Below, piece by piece: positions 32,727-40,456 of a stretch of DNA of 64,000 nt. Each line of letters opens with the position of its first letter. The first letter of the stretch is position 1. The stretch covers positions 1 through 64,000 of the forward strand of contig URFL01000001.1 in the NCBI GenBank assembly GCA_900547105.1, in the 5' to 3' direction. Both the position numbers and the translations under genes were made by a program. The DNA is from an uncultured Oscillospiraceae bacterium (GTDB taxonomy: Bacteria; Bacillota; Clostridia; Oscillospirales; Acutalibacteraceae). The notes under the pieces were generated by a model, which worked only from the letters and a program-made list of their open reading frames with translations, made no database searches and had not been told where the DNA came from.

Positions 32727-33271
32727 AAACATTCCTCCTGTTCCAAGGTGGTTCTCAGCTTGCGCCGCAGACGGAACAACCGTCCGGCGAGCTTGTTCGG
32801 GGTGGTGCCGCAGGCAGCGGCGAGCGTGTCCAGCGATTCGGCAAACCAGTATCGCCGCAAAAACAGCCCCCGCTCCTCCGGCGGCAACGCCGAAAGCCAT
32901 GCACGCAGCACCTCTGCCAGCCGGTGCGCGTCCACCTGTTGTTCCACCGATTGCGGCGCCGGAACACAGTCGCTAAGCTCGCTCATCGGTGTGCCGGAGC
33001 CGCGCTTTTGCGCGTGGTTTTTGTAAAACCGGTTGATACTCAAATTGCGGGTGATGCGCCCGAGATAAGCACCCAAGCTCCGTGGCTGCTGGGGCGGCAT
33101 ACTGTCCCATGCCCGCAGATAGGTGTCGTTGACACATTCCTCGCTGTCCTCGCGGCTTTGCAGAATGCCGTAGGCGATACCGTCCAGCATCCCGCCGTAT
33201 TGGCGTCGGCTTTCGGTGATGGCGGCTTCCTGCCGCTGCCAGTACAGCTGCACAATTTGCTTGTCCTCCAT
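32723..33271 (-). CDS. ECF-type RNA polymerase sigma factor
   Basis: A 182-aa sigma-70 family protein with region 2 (about 30-95, with EDSEECVNDTYLRAWDSMPP and LSINRFYKN) and region 4 (about 120-175, with LPPEERGLFLRRYWF and LAAACGTTPNKLAGRLFRLR). It should direct RNA polymerase to a small regulon. The second ATG (33271) is preferred over 33277 because GGAGGG lies 6 bases from it and touches the first ATG. It overlaps the serpin gene by four bases, so the two are translationally coupled. A TATAAT at 33349-33344 on this strand is the best -10 candidate, without a good -35. Confidence 0.9.
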   Translation of the reverse strand: MEDKQIVQLYWQRQEAAITESRRQYGGMLDGIAYGILQSREDSEECVNDTYLRAWDSMPPQQPRSLGAYLGRITRNLSINRFYKNHAQKRGSGTPMSELSDCVPAPQSVEQQVDAHRLAEVLRAWLSALPPEERGLFLRRYWFAESLDTLAAACGTTPNKLAGRLFRLRRKLRTTLEQEECL

Positions 33272-33392
33272 TTGCATCCCTCCCGCTTACTTTGTGAAAA
33301 GGCCTTTCGTGTATATAGACCGTGTTCGTGTTTGTATATTCGCATTATACCACCATTTTCTTGCCGCGGGGGAAGTTCTTTTTCGCCGCCTA

Positions 33393-33421
33393 TTGAAAAC
33401 GCGGGCGTTTTCCGCTACAAT
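33393..33421 (+). promoter_or_regulatory. Promoter of the radical SAM gene, with palindromic spacer
   Basis: TTGAAA (33393-33398) and TACAAT (33416-33421) are 17 bases apart. The spacer holds the palindrome GAAAACGC-GG-GCGTTTTC (33395-33412), which overlaps the -35 box and may be an operator. Confidence 0.7.
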
Positions 33422-33467
33422 AGGCAGAGAAGCGACGGCGTTTTCGCCGACCAAGGAGGAACTCCCC

Positions 33468-35321
33468 ATGAATAGCCAGATCGAGCAGCTGCTGGCGCAG
33501 GTGCAAAAACCCGGCCGCTATGCGGGCGGCGAGTTGAACAGTGTGGTAAAACCGCTGGACGAAGTGGAAATTCGCTATGCGTTTTGTTTTCCCGATTTGT
33601 ACGAAGTCGGTATGTCCCATTTGGGCATGAAGATTCTGTATAGCCTGCTGAACAATATGGACGGCGTATGGTGCGAGCGGGTGTTCGCGCCGGACACCGA
33701 TATGGAACAGTTGATGCGCGAGCGGCACATCGATCTGTTCGGGCTGGAAAGCCGCGATTCCATCCGGAATTTTGATTTTATCGGCTTTACCCTGCAATAT
33801 GAAATGAGCTACACCGGTGTATTGAATATGCTGGAGCTGGCGGGGGTGCCGCTGCTGGCGAAGGATCGGGATGATTCCTGTCCCATCGTGGTGGCGGGCG
33901 GCCCCTGTGCATGCAACCCCGAACCGCTGGCGGATTTTGTGGATGTGTTTTCGCTGGGCGAGGGGGAAGAGGCCACCGTCGAGCTAACCGAGCTGTACCG
34001 CAAACACAAGCGCAAGGGCTTTTGCAAAGCCGATTTTCTGCGCGAAGCCGCCCAGATCGAGGGACACTATGTACCCTCGCTGTACGACGTTACCTATAAC
34101 GAGGACGGCACTGTGCACGCGGTCACTCCCAAGGATGGCGCTCCCGCCAAGGTGCGCAAACGCATTATGCTGGATATGGACAAGTCCTTTTATCCGGATA
34201 AATTTGTGGTGCCGTTCACCGAAATTGTCCACGACCGCGCGGTCAGCGAGATCTTCCGCGGTTGTATCCGCGGGTGCCGGTTCTGTCAGGCGGGCTATAT
34301 CTATCGTCCGGTGCGGGAAAAATCGCCGGATGTCATCAACCGCCAAAGTCACGATTTGTGCGCTTCCAGCGGATACGAGGAATTTTCGCTGTCGTCGCTG
34401 TCGACCAGCGACTATACCAAGCTGGAAGAGCTGCTGCCCTCGCTGCTGGAATGGGCAGAAAAGGAGCACACCAATATTTCGCTGCCCTCGCTGCGGGTGG
34501 ATGGCTTTTCGGAGGAGCTTGCCAACCGGTTGAATGTGCTGCGGCGCAGCGGTCTTACCTTTGCACCGGAAGCGGGTACCCAGCGGCTGCGCGACGCCAT
34601 CAACAAAAATCTGTCGGAGGACGAGATCCTGCGCACCGCGACCAAAGCGTTCGCGGGCGGATGGACAGCGGTCAAGCTGTATTTTATGATGGGTTTGCCC
34701 ACCGAAACGCTGGACGACATCGCCGGTATTGCCGAACTGGGACAGAAGATCGTTAATTTGTATTATCAGAACCCCAACCGCCCGCGCGGTAAAGGGGTGA
34801 ATGTATCTATCAGCGCCTCCTGCTTTGTGCCCAAGCCGTTCACACCGTTCCAATGGGAACCGCAGGACACCATGGAGCAGCTGCGTGAAAAACAGCAGCA
34901 TCTGGTGAAATCGGTCACCACCAAAAAGATCAGTTTGAGCTGGCACGATGCCCAGACCAGCTTTTTGGAAGCGGTGCTGGCGCGAGGCGACCGGCGGCTG
35001 GGCGCGGTGCTGCTGGAAGCGCACAATCGCGGCTGCAATCTGGACGCATGGGGCGAGCACTTCCACTTTGATGTGTGGATGCAGGTATTCCGCGATCTGG
35101 GGCTGGATCCGGCGTTTTACGCCAACCGCACCCGCTCGTTTGACGAAGTGTTCCCGTGGGATCATCTGGATTACGGTATCACCAAGGAATTTTTGATCCG
35201 CGAAAACAAAAAAGCCCACGAAAGCGTGACCACCCCCAACTGCCGCCAAAAATGTGCGGGGTGCGGCGCATCCTGCTGGAAAGGGGGCGTGTGCGTTGAA
35301 AAACGTGAGAATTCGCTTTGA
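33468..35321 (+). CDS. B12-binding-type radical SAM protein (TIGR03960 family)
   Basis: A 617-aa radical SAM protein of unknown substrate. The N-terminal Rossmann-like region (about 1-200) is the B12-binding-type domain, with YEVGMSHLGMKILYSLLN. The radical SAM core follows with the iron-sulfur motif CIRGCRFC (Cys266, Cys270, Cys273) and the usual FAPEAGTQRLRDAINK strand. The C-terminus has an extra Cys cluster (CRQKCAGCGASC). In many Firmicutes this protein is fused to or precedes a DUF2344 protein, as here. AAGGAGG supports the ATG at 33468. The protein family has been linked by context to tRNA or ribosome maturation, but no function is proven. Confidence 0.92.
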   Translation: MNSQIEQLLAQVQKPGRYAGGELNSVVKPLDEVEIRYAFCFPDLYEVGMSHLGMKILYSLLNNMDGVWCERVFAPDTDMEQLMRERHIDLFGLESRDSIRNFDFIGFTLQYEMSYTGVLNMLELAGVPLLAKDRDDSCPIVVAGGPCACNPEPLADFVDVFSLGEGEEATVELTELYRKHKRKGFCKADFLREAAQIEGHYVPSLYDVTYNEDGTVHAVTPKDGAPAKVRKRIMLDMDKSFYPDKFVVPFTEIVHDRAVSEIFRGCIRGCRFCQAGYIYRPVREKSPDVINRQSHDLCASSGYEEFSLSSLSTSDYTKLEELLPSLLEWAEKEHTNISLPSLRVDGFSEELANRLNVLRRSGLTFAPEAGTQRLRDAINKNLSEDEILRTATKAFAGGWTAVKLYFMMGLPTETLDDIAGIAELGQKIVNLYYQNPNRPRGKGVNVSISASCFVPKPFTPFQWEPQDTMEQLREKQQHLVKSVTTKKISLSWHDAQTSFLEAVLARGDRRLGAVLLEAHNRGCNLDAWGEHFHFDVWMQVFRDLGLDPAFYANRTRSFDEVFPWDHLDYGITKEFLIRENKKAHESVTTPNCRQKCAGCGASCWKGGVCVEKRENSL

Positions 35322-35937
35322 AAAAACCGGACGCGCCAAGTATATGTCACACCTTGACCTCAACCGCACCATGACGCGGGTGCTGCGCCGCGCTGCGTTG
35401 CCGGTGTGGTACACCGAGGGATTTAACCGCCATCCGTATATCACCTTTGCGGCGCCGTTGTCGCTGGGATACGAGGGCTTGCGCGAAAGTATGGATTTCC
35501 GGCTGGAGCAGAATCTGCCGGACGCCGAACTGGTGGAGCGGCTGAACGCCGTGATGCCGGAGGGACTGCATGTGGATGCCGCCGGTGAGGCGGTGCATAA
35601 GGTGGGCGATCTGGCAGCGGCGCGTTGGCGGCTGTGGTTCTCCTGTCCCCGCGCGGCGCTGGAGCAGTTGCTGGCGCAGGATGCCATTCTGGTAGAAAAG
35701 CGCACCAAGAAAAAGCAGATGAAAGAAATCGACATCCGCCCGTATCTGTCGGAGGTATCACTGACCGAAGAGGGGGAGGAAACCCGCATGGATGTGACGC
35801 TGCCGTGCTCCGGCGATACCACCATCAACCCGTCGCTGATCCTGTCGGCGCTGCAGCGCCAGCCGGGGCAGGAAGCGGTTTCCTGCCGCACCGTGCGGCT
35901 GGATCTGCTGTGCAAGGACGGCACACCGTTTTGTTAA
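35296..35937 (+). CDS. DUF2344 (TIGR03936) protein
   Basis: A 213-aa protein of the DUF2344 family, partner of the upstream radical SAM protein. The signature RIRFEKTGRAKYMSHLDLNR opens the domain and GFNRHPYITFAAPLSLGYEG is intact. The best start is TTG at 35296, 8 bases after AAAGGGGG; it overlaps the radical SAM gene by 26 bases. No ATG upstream in this frame has a ribosome binding site. Function unknown. Confidence 0.9.
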   Translation: MKNVRIRFEKTGRAKYMSHLDLNRTMTRVLRRAALPVWYTEGFNRHPYITFAAPLSLGYEGLRESMDFRLEQNLPDAELVERLNAVMPEGLHVDAAGEAVHKVGDLAAARWRLWFSCPRAALEQLLAQDAILVEKRTKKKQMKEIDIRPYLSEVSLTEEGEETRMDVTLPCSGDTTINPSLILSALQRQPGQEAVSCRTVRLDLLCKDGTPFC

Positions 35938-35981
35938 AAACACCGCGCCGGGCGGGGCGAAAAATTTCTGAAAATTAGGGG

Positions 35982-36010
35982 TTGCATTCGCCACTCGGCT
36001 GTGGTACAAT
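35982..36010 (+). promoter_or_regulatory. Promoter of rplS
   Basis: TTGCAT (35982-35987) and TACAAT (36005-36010) are 17 bases apart. They lie about 140 bases before the rplS ATG. Confidence 0.75.
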
Positions 36011-36017
36011 ATACCGG

Positions 36018-36149
36018 TATCTGGTATCCGCGCGGGGCTCACCCGGCGCGGGGATTAGTGCCAAGCGAAAGCAAGACATTAAAGCGGACAGTCCTCTGCC
36101 GCGCACCGCGCAGGCATGAATGTCTGAAAAAACAGGGAGGATTTCTGAA
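36018..36149 (+). promoter_or_regulatory. Structured 5' leader of rplS
   Basis: About 130 bases of leader with strong inverted repeats: GCGCGGGGCTC with CCCGGCGCGGG near 36031-36057, and GACATT (36077-36082) with AATGTC (36119-36124) enclosing a GC-rich arm. Ribosomal protein L19 leaders that control rplS are known in Firmicutes; this one is placed correctly, but I cannot confirm the family by eye. The GGGAGG ribosome binding site lies at 36135-36140. Confidence 0.45.
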
Positions 36150-36491
36150 ATGGACGCATTGAAACTGATCGCTGAAAGCAGCATCAAAGAAGTCGCGCCG
36201 GAATTTGCCGTTGGCGATACCGTCCGCGTGGATGTAAAAATCCGCGAGGGCGACCGCGAGCGTATCCAGGCGTTTGAAGGCACCGTCATTGCCAAAAAAG
36301 GCAGCGGCGTGGCCGAAACCTTTACCGTTCGCCGCGTATCCTACGGCGTTGGCGTGGAGCGCGTGTTCCCGCTGCATTCCCCGAATGTGGCTGCGGTCAA
36401 AGTGATCCGCAAAGGTAAAGTGCGCCGCAGCAAGCTCTATTATCTGCGTGATCGCGTGGGTAAAGCCGCGAAGGTCAAAGAGAAGCTGTAA
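36150..36491 (+). CDS. rplS: 50S ribosomal protein L19
   Basis: A 113-aa protein of normal length, with FAVGDTVRVDVKIREGDRER and RRVSYGVGVERVFPLHSP. L19 sits at the 30S-50S interface. The ATG at 36150 follows GGGAGG. It has its own promoter and leader and a terminator after it, so here it is separate from rimM-trmD, which are not in the window. Confidence 0.97.
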   Translation: MDALKLIAESSIKEVAPEFAVGDTVRVDVKIREGDRERIQAFEGTVIAKKGSGVAETFTVRRVSYGVGVERVFPLHSPNVAAVKVIRKGKVRRSKLYYLRDRVGKAAKVKEKL

Positions 36492-36506
36492 TCGACCAAA
36501 ACGATC

Positions 36507-36539
36507 AAAGCCGGAATGGGTTTTCCCGTTCCGGCTTTT
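36507..36539 (+). terminator. Terminator of rplS
   Basis: The arms AAAGCCGGAATGGG and CCCGTTCCGGCTTTT (one bulge) flank a TTTT loop and end in TTTT, 16 bases after the stop. Confidence 0.85.
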
Positions 36540-36593
36540 GTCATATCCTTTATTTCTCTTATTTATTTGTTTGGCACAGCGCAGAAACTTCGC

Positions 36594-36723
36594 AAGCCTT
36601 CCCCTCGGAGGTAATTCCCCCGCGTGCGGGGGAAATGTCGGCGCAGCCGACAAAAGGGGCCCGTCTTCGGGAGAAAAAGGTGGCGCGACCGTAGGTCGTG
36701 ACGGATGAGGTGTCAGAAACCAA
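36594..36723. repeat. Palindromic repeat, long form
   Basis: The first part is almost identical to the copy at 28053 (one difference, GTAATTC for GTGATTC) with the same three hairpins. The variable hairpin is GCGACC-GTA-GGTCGT, as in the copy at 27808, before ACGGATGAGGTGTCA. The element is thus a mosaic of the other two copies. Confidence 0.8.
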
Positions 36724-36752
36724 TAAGTTCTTGCATAAACCAGCGGCGTACC

Positions 36753-36810
36753 AAAGCCTCCCTTGTGCAAAGGGAGGTGTCACAGCGTCCGCTGTGACGG
36801 AGGGATTGTA
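36753..36810. repeat. Palindromic repeat, second family
   Basis: CCTCCCTTGTGCAAAGGGAGG is a hairpin, followed by TCACAGC-GTCC-GCTGTGA and CGGAGGGATTGTA. The layout parallels the other family, but the end block is GGAGGGATTGT, not GGATGAGGTG. Confidence 0.7.
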
Positions 36811-36866
36811 ACGAAAGGGACGCGCTCATGCGCTGTCCGCTGCGGCAAATTTCCGCAAAATCCGGT

Positions 36867-36895
36867 TTGACGCGCCGGACGAAGTATGGTATACT
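36867..36895 (+). promoter_or_regulatory. Promoter of lepB
   Basis: TTGACG (36867-36872) and TATACT (36890-36895) are 17 bases apart, the best vegetative match in this part of the window. Confidence 0.85.
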
Positions 36896-36929
36896 AAATC
36901 TATTCTTGACCAGAACGGAGACGACAGCG

Positions 36930-37499
36930 ATGGATCAGGTTACCAAGGTGGAAACCGAGCGCAAGGCCGCGTCGGTGCGGCGGGTGTTCGATATATATGA
37001 TTGGGTCGGCACGGCGATTTTTTCGCTGGTGTTGATTGTGGCGATTTTCACATTTGCTTTCCGTATCGTGGGGGTGGACGGTACCTCCATGTGCGATACG
37101 CTGCAGGATCAGGATCGCTTGGTGCTGACCAGCTCGTATTACTACACCCCGGCGCGGGGCGACATTGTGGTGATCAACCGCTACACGCAGGAACCGCTTA
37201 TCAAACGCATCATCGCGGTGGAGGGAGATAAGCTGGAGATCACCGCCGCCGGACGGGTGATCGTTAACGACAAAGAGCTGACCGAAAATTACATTCGCGG
37301 CGGCAAGGACAGCGCCACCATCCAAAAATCCTTCACCACCGCGCAGGTGGTGCCCAAAGGCTGCGTGTTTGTGATGGGCGACAACCGTGACAACTCGCAT
37401 GACAGCCGCGATGCGGATATTGCGTTTATCAAAACCGAAAATATTGTGGGACATGCGGTGTTCCGTCTGTTCCCCTTTGATAAGATTGGAAAACTGTAA
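36930..37499 (+). CDS. lepB: Signal peptidase I
   Basis: A 189-aa type I signal peptidase, which cuts signal peptides from exported proteins outside the membrane. One N-terminal membrane helix (about 27-50) is followed by the catalytic Ser53 (GTSMCDTL) and Lys92 (IKRIIAVEGD), and the conserved GDNRDNSHDSRD box. The ATG at 36930 follows CGGAG; the upstream frame includes the promoter. It heads the lepB-rbgA-rnhB-yraN run. Confidence 0.95.
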   Translation: MDQVTKVETERKAASVRRVFDIYDWVGTAIFSLVLIVAIFTFAFRIVGVDGTSMCDTLQDQDRLVLTSSYYYTPARGDIVVINRYTQEPLIKRIIAVEGDKLEITAAGRVIVNDKELTENYIRGGKDSATIQKSFTTAQVVPKGCVFVMGDNRDNSHDSRDADIAFIKTENIVGHAVFRLFPFDKIGKL

Positions 37500-37511
37500 A
37501 GGATGACCGGT

Positions 37512-38378
37512 ATGGATAGGGAACAACCAAAAACGATCCAGTGGTTTCCGGGGCATATGGCGCGCACCCGCCGCAAGATCAAAGAGGTGCTGCCGCAAAT
37601 TGATGTGGTGGCGGAGCTGTTGGATGCGCGCGCGCCGCTGAGCAGCCGCAATCCGGAAATGGATGCGCTCACGGCGGGCAAGCCGCGGGTGCTGGTGCTG
37701 ACCAAAAGCGATATGGCCGACGAAGCGGCTACCCGGCGTTGGGTGGCCGCTTTTCAAAAACAGGGTACCCCCGCGCTGGCGGTGGATTGTAAAACCGGTC
37801 GCGGGGTCAACGGCTTTGTACCGATGCTGCGCGAGGTGATGGCGGACAAACTGGCGATGTGGGAGCAAAAAGGCATGGGCGGTCGCCCCATTCGGGCGCT
37901 GGTAGCGGGCATCCCCAATGTGGGTAAATCCTCGTTCATTAACCGCATGACCAAAGGCGGCAAAGCCAAGGTGGAGGATCGTCCCGGTGTCACCCGCCAA
38001 AACCAGTGGTTTGTCATCGGCGGCGGGGTGCACTTGTTGGATACTCCCGGCGTGCTTTGGCCGAAGTTTGAAGATCAAACCGCGGCGATGTATCTGGCCT
38101 TTACCGGCGCGATCAAAGATCAGGTGCTGGATGGGGAAGAGCTGGCGTGTGCGCTGCTCACCGTTCTGGAACGCGATTATAAAGACCGCCTGATCGAGCG
38201 ATACAAGCTGGATGACAGCGCCTTTTGCGGCGACAGCTGGGAGCTGCTGCAAACCATCGGGCGCAAGCGCGGAATGCTGGTGTCCGGCGGCGAGGTCAAC
38301 ACCGAACGCGCCGCCTCCACAGTGCTGGATGAATACCGCGGCGGCAAACTCGGGCGTATCTCGCTCGAACAACCATAA
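37512..38378 (+). CDS. rbgA: Ribosome biogenesis GTPase RbgA (YlqF)
   Basis: A 288-aa circularly permuted GTPase that acts late in 50S subunit assembly. GTPase motifs appear in the permuted order: TKSD (G4, about 65), then GIPNVGKSSFINR (G1, about 135) and DTPGVLWPK (G3, about 178). The start box IQWFPGHMARTRRKIKE is typical. The ATG at 37512 is better spaced from AAAGGA than the ATG at 37503. It follows lepB by 12 bases. Confidence 0.95.
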   Translation: MDREQPKTIQWFPGHMARTRRKIKEVLPQIDVVAELLDARAPLSSRNPEMDALTAGKPRVLVLTKSDMADEAATRRWVAAFQKQGTPALAVDCKTGRGVNGFVPMLREVMADKLAMWEQKGMGGRPIRALVAGIPNVGKSSFINRMTKGGKAKVEDRPGVTRQNQWFVIGGGVHLLDTPGVLWPKFEDQTAAMYLAFTGAIKDQVLDGEELACALLTVLERDYKDRLIERYKLDDSAFCGDSWELLQTIGRKRGMLVSGGEVNTERAASTVLDEYRGGKLGRISLEQP

Positions 38379-38390
38379 AACGCAATCAGC

Positions 38391-38414
38391 AAAGGCGGCG
38401 ACCGAGCCGCCTTT
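38391..38414 (+). terminator. Hairpin between rbgA and rnhB
   Basis: The 9-base arms AAAGGCGGC and GCCGCCTTT flank a six-base loop. Only three T residues follow, so this is at best a partial terminator or an mRNA-stabilising hairpin inside the operon. Confidence 0.4.
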
Positions 38415-38437
38415 CGCTCTATATAGGAGGAGAATTT

Positions 38438-39046
38438 ATGCTTACAGCATTTGATACCGATGTGCGCGCCGAGGGTTTTGCAACCATCTGCGGCGTGGAC
38501 GAGGCCGGACGCGGTCCGCTGGCGGGCCCCGTTACCGCCGCGGCGGTGATTTTGCCGCCCGGGGTGGACATTGAGGGGCTGAACGATTCCAAAAAGCTGA
38601 GCGAAGCCAAGCGCGAAAAGCTGTATGATGTGATTCGGCAAACCGCGGTCAGCTGCTGCGTGGCCAGCGCCAGCGTGGAGGAGATCGAGCAGTACAACAT
38701 TTTGCAGGCGACCTTTTTGGCGATGCGCCGCGCGGTGGAGGGTTTGTCATGCGTACCGGATCTGGCACTGATCGACGGCAACCGTCTGCCGGTGGGGTTG
38801 ACCGTTCCGGCGCGCACCATTGTCAAGGGCGACGGACGCTCGGCATCCATCGCGGCAGCCTCCATTCTGGCGAAGGTGACGCGGGATCGCTATATGAAGC
38901 AGCAGGATGCGCTGTATCCCGGCTACGGCTTTGCGGTGCACAAGGGGTATGGCACCAAGGCGCATTACGCGGCGCTGGCGGAGCAGGGACCGTCGCCCAT
39001 CCACCGGATGAGCTTTCTGAAAAAATGGCTGGCGAAGCAGGCGTGA
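38438..39046 (+). CDS. rnhB: Ribonuclease HII
   Basis: A 202-aa enzyme that removes ribonucleotides and RNA-DNA hybrids. The acidic active site is visible in GVDEAGRGPLAG (Asp21, Glu22), with LALIDGNRLP and SIAAASILAKVTRDRYM downstream. TAGGAGGAG precedes the ATG. It has the usual position between rbgA and yraN. Confidence 0.97.
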   Translation: MLTAFDTDVRAEGFATICGVDEAGRGPLAGPVTAAAVILPPGVDIEGLNDSKKLSEAKREKLYDVIRQTAVSCCVASASVEEIEQYNILQATFLAMRRAVEGLSCVPDLALIDGNRLPVGLTVPARTIVKGDGRSASIAAASILAKVTRDRYMKQQDALYPGYGFAVHKGYGTKAHYAALAEQGPSPIHRMSFLKKWLAKQA

Positions 39047-39067
39047 GCCATAGAAGGGGGAGCAGCT

Positions 39068-39457
39068 ATGGCGGGCATATCCAAGGGCGCAGCCGGCGAA
39101 ATGCTGGCAGCGCGGTATTTGCGGGAGCAAGGCTACACCATTGTGGCGGCCAACTTCCGCTGCCGGTTGGGCGAGATTGACATAATTGCCGCCAACCGGC
39201 AATATATTGCCTTCGTGGAGGTCAAAACGCGCCAGCCGGGCGCACTCTATGCTCCACGGGAGGCGGTAACCGTGTCAAAACAGAACAAAATCATCCAAAC
39301 GGCGGCGCTGTATCTGAAAGGACATCCCGACGAAAAACGTCAGCCGCGGTTTGATGTGGTGGAGGTGGTGACCACGGCGGGCGACCCGCTCGCCGCGGCG
39401 GAAATTCACCATCTCCAAAATGCGTTTGAAACGGGGGATCTGCATGCGGCTTTTTGA
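39068..39457 (+). CDS. yraN: YraN/UPF0102 family nuclease-like protein
   Basis: A 129-aa protein of the UPF0102 family with a restriction-endonuclease-like fold. The signature GEIDIIAANRQYIAFVEVKT contains the metal and catalytic residues (Glu, Asp, ExK). Its biological role is not established. It overlaps the dipeptidase gene by 14 bases. Confidence 0.92.
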   Translation: MAGISKGAAGEMLAARYLREQGYTIVAANFRCRLGEIDIIAANRQYIAFVEVKTRQPGALYAPREAVTVSKQNKIIQTAALYLKGHPDEKRQPRFDVVEVVTTAGDPLAAAEIHHLQNAFETGDLHAAF

Positions 39458-40397
39458 TCTGCATTGCGACACCCTGTCCGAAGCGTATCAGCAGGGGTGC
39501 GGGCTTGACCGCACCCCTTTGCACATTGACTGGCAGCGCGGCGCGGTGTTGGACGAGTGGCTGCAGGTGTTCGCCGTGTGGACACCGGACACATTGCGGG
39601 GTGATGCCGCATGGCAGCGGGCGCAGCGTATCCTACGCTATGCACACTGGCAGGCGGAGCAACATCCCGATCGTATGCGCATCGTGCAGTGGCGGGAGCA
39701 GCTGGACGCGTCGGTGCCGCACCAATGCGGCGCGCTGCTGGCGCTGGAAAGTGCCGCCGCTCTGGCGGGGGAGTTGTCGCATATCGACGAAGCCGCTGCG
39801 CTGGGGGTGAATCTCATCACCCTGACATGGAACGGCGAAAACGAGTGCGGCTGTGGCTGCCTGTGCGCGGGGGAGCGCGGGCTGACCGCATTCGGCAAAG
39901 CGGCGGTGCGCCGCATGGAAGCGTGCGGCATTCTGCCGGATGTGTCGCATTTGAACCGCGCGGGCTTTTGGGATGTGATGGAACTGGCGACCGGACCGGT
40001 GGTGGCGAGCCATTCGGTGTCCGCCGCCGTGTATACTCATCCCCGCAACCTTACCGACAGCCAGTTTGACGCGATCCGCGATCGCGGCGGGCTGGTGGGG
40101 CTGAACCTGTGCGCCGGTCAGTTGGGGGAGCAGAGCTTTGAACAGATCGAACGCCATCTCGATCATTTTCTGTGCCGCGACGGTGCGCGCACGGTGGCGT
40201 TTGGTTGTGATATGGACGGCACCGCGCTGCCTGCCGCATGGAACGGGCTGGCGGTGATGCCCGCGTTGTATGCGTATCTGTATCGCAAAAATTACGAGGA
40301 ACAGGTGCTTGACCGGCTGTTTTTCAGCAATTGCTACGATTTTTTCGCAAAGACGCTGCCAGCCTTTGACAAACAGGCGGTCAATACTGTATTATAA
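39444..40397 (+). CDS. M19 family membrane-type dipeptidase
   Basis: A 317-aa zinc dipeptidase of the renal dipeptidase family. Metal ligands are His7 and Asp9 (HCDTL), a bridging Glu in ALLALESA, and His residues in VSHLN and ASHSVS. There is no signal peptide, so it should act in the cytosol on dipeptides. Residues 133-141 (NECGCGCLC) are Cys-rich, an unusual feature. The ATG at 39444 lies inside the end of yraN, after GGGGGAT. Confidence 0.9.
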   Translation: MRLFDLHCDTLSEAYQQGCGLDRTPLHIDWQRGAVLDEWLQVFAVWTPDTLRGDAAWQRAQRILRYAHWQAEQHPDRMRIVQWREQLDASVPHQCGALLALESAAALAGELSHIDEAAALGVNLITLTWNGENECGCGCLCAGERGLTAFGKAAVRRMEACGILPDVSHLNRAGFWDVMELATGPVVASHSVSAAVYTHPRNLTDSQFDAIRDRGGLVGLNLCAGQLGEQSFEQIERHLDHFLCRDGARTVAFGCDMDGTALPAAWNGLAVMPALYAYLYRKNYEEQVLDRLFFSNCYDFFAKTLPAFDKQAVNTVL

Positions 40398-40456
40398 AGC
40401 GTGGATTATTGCGCGTTTACGCGTGTATAGTAGAGAAAGGAAAGGCGTGACAAAGA

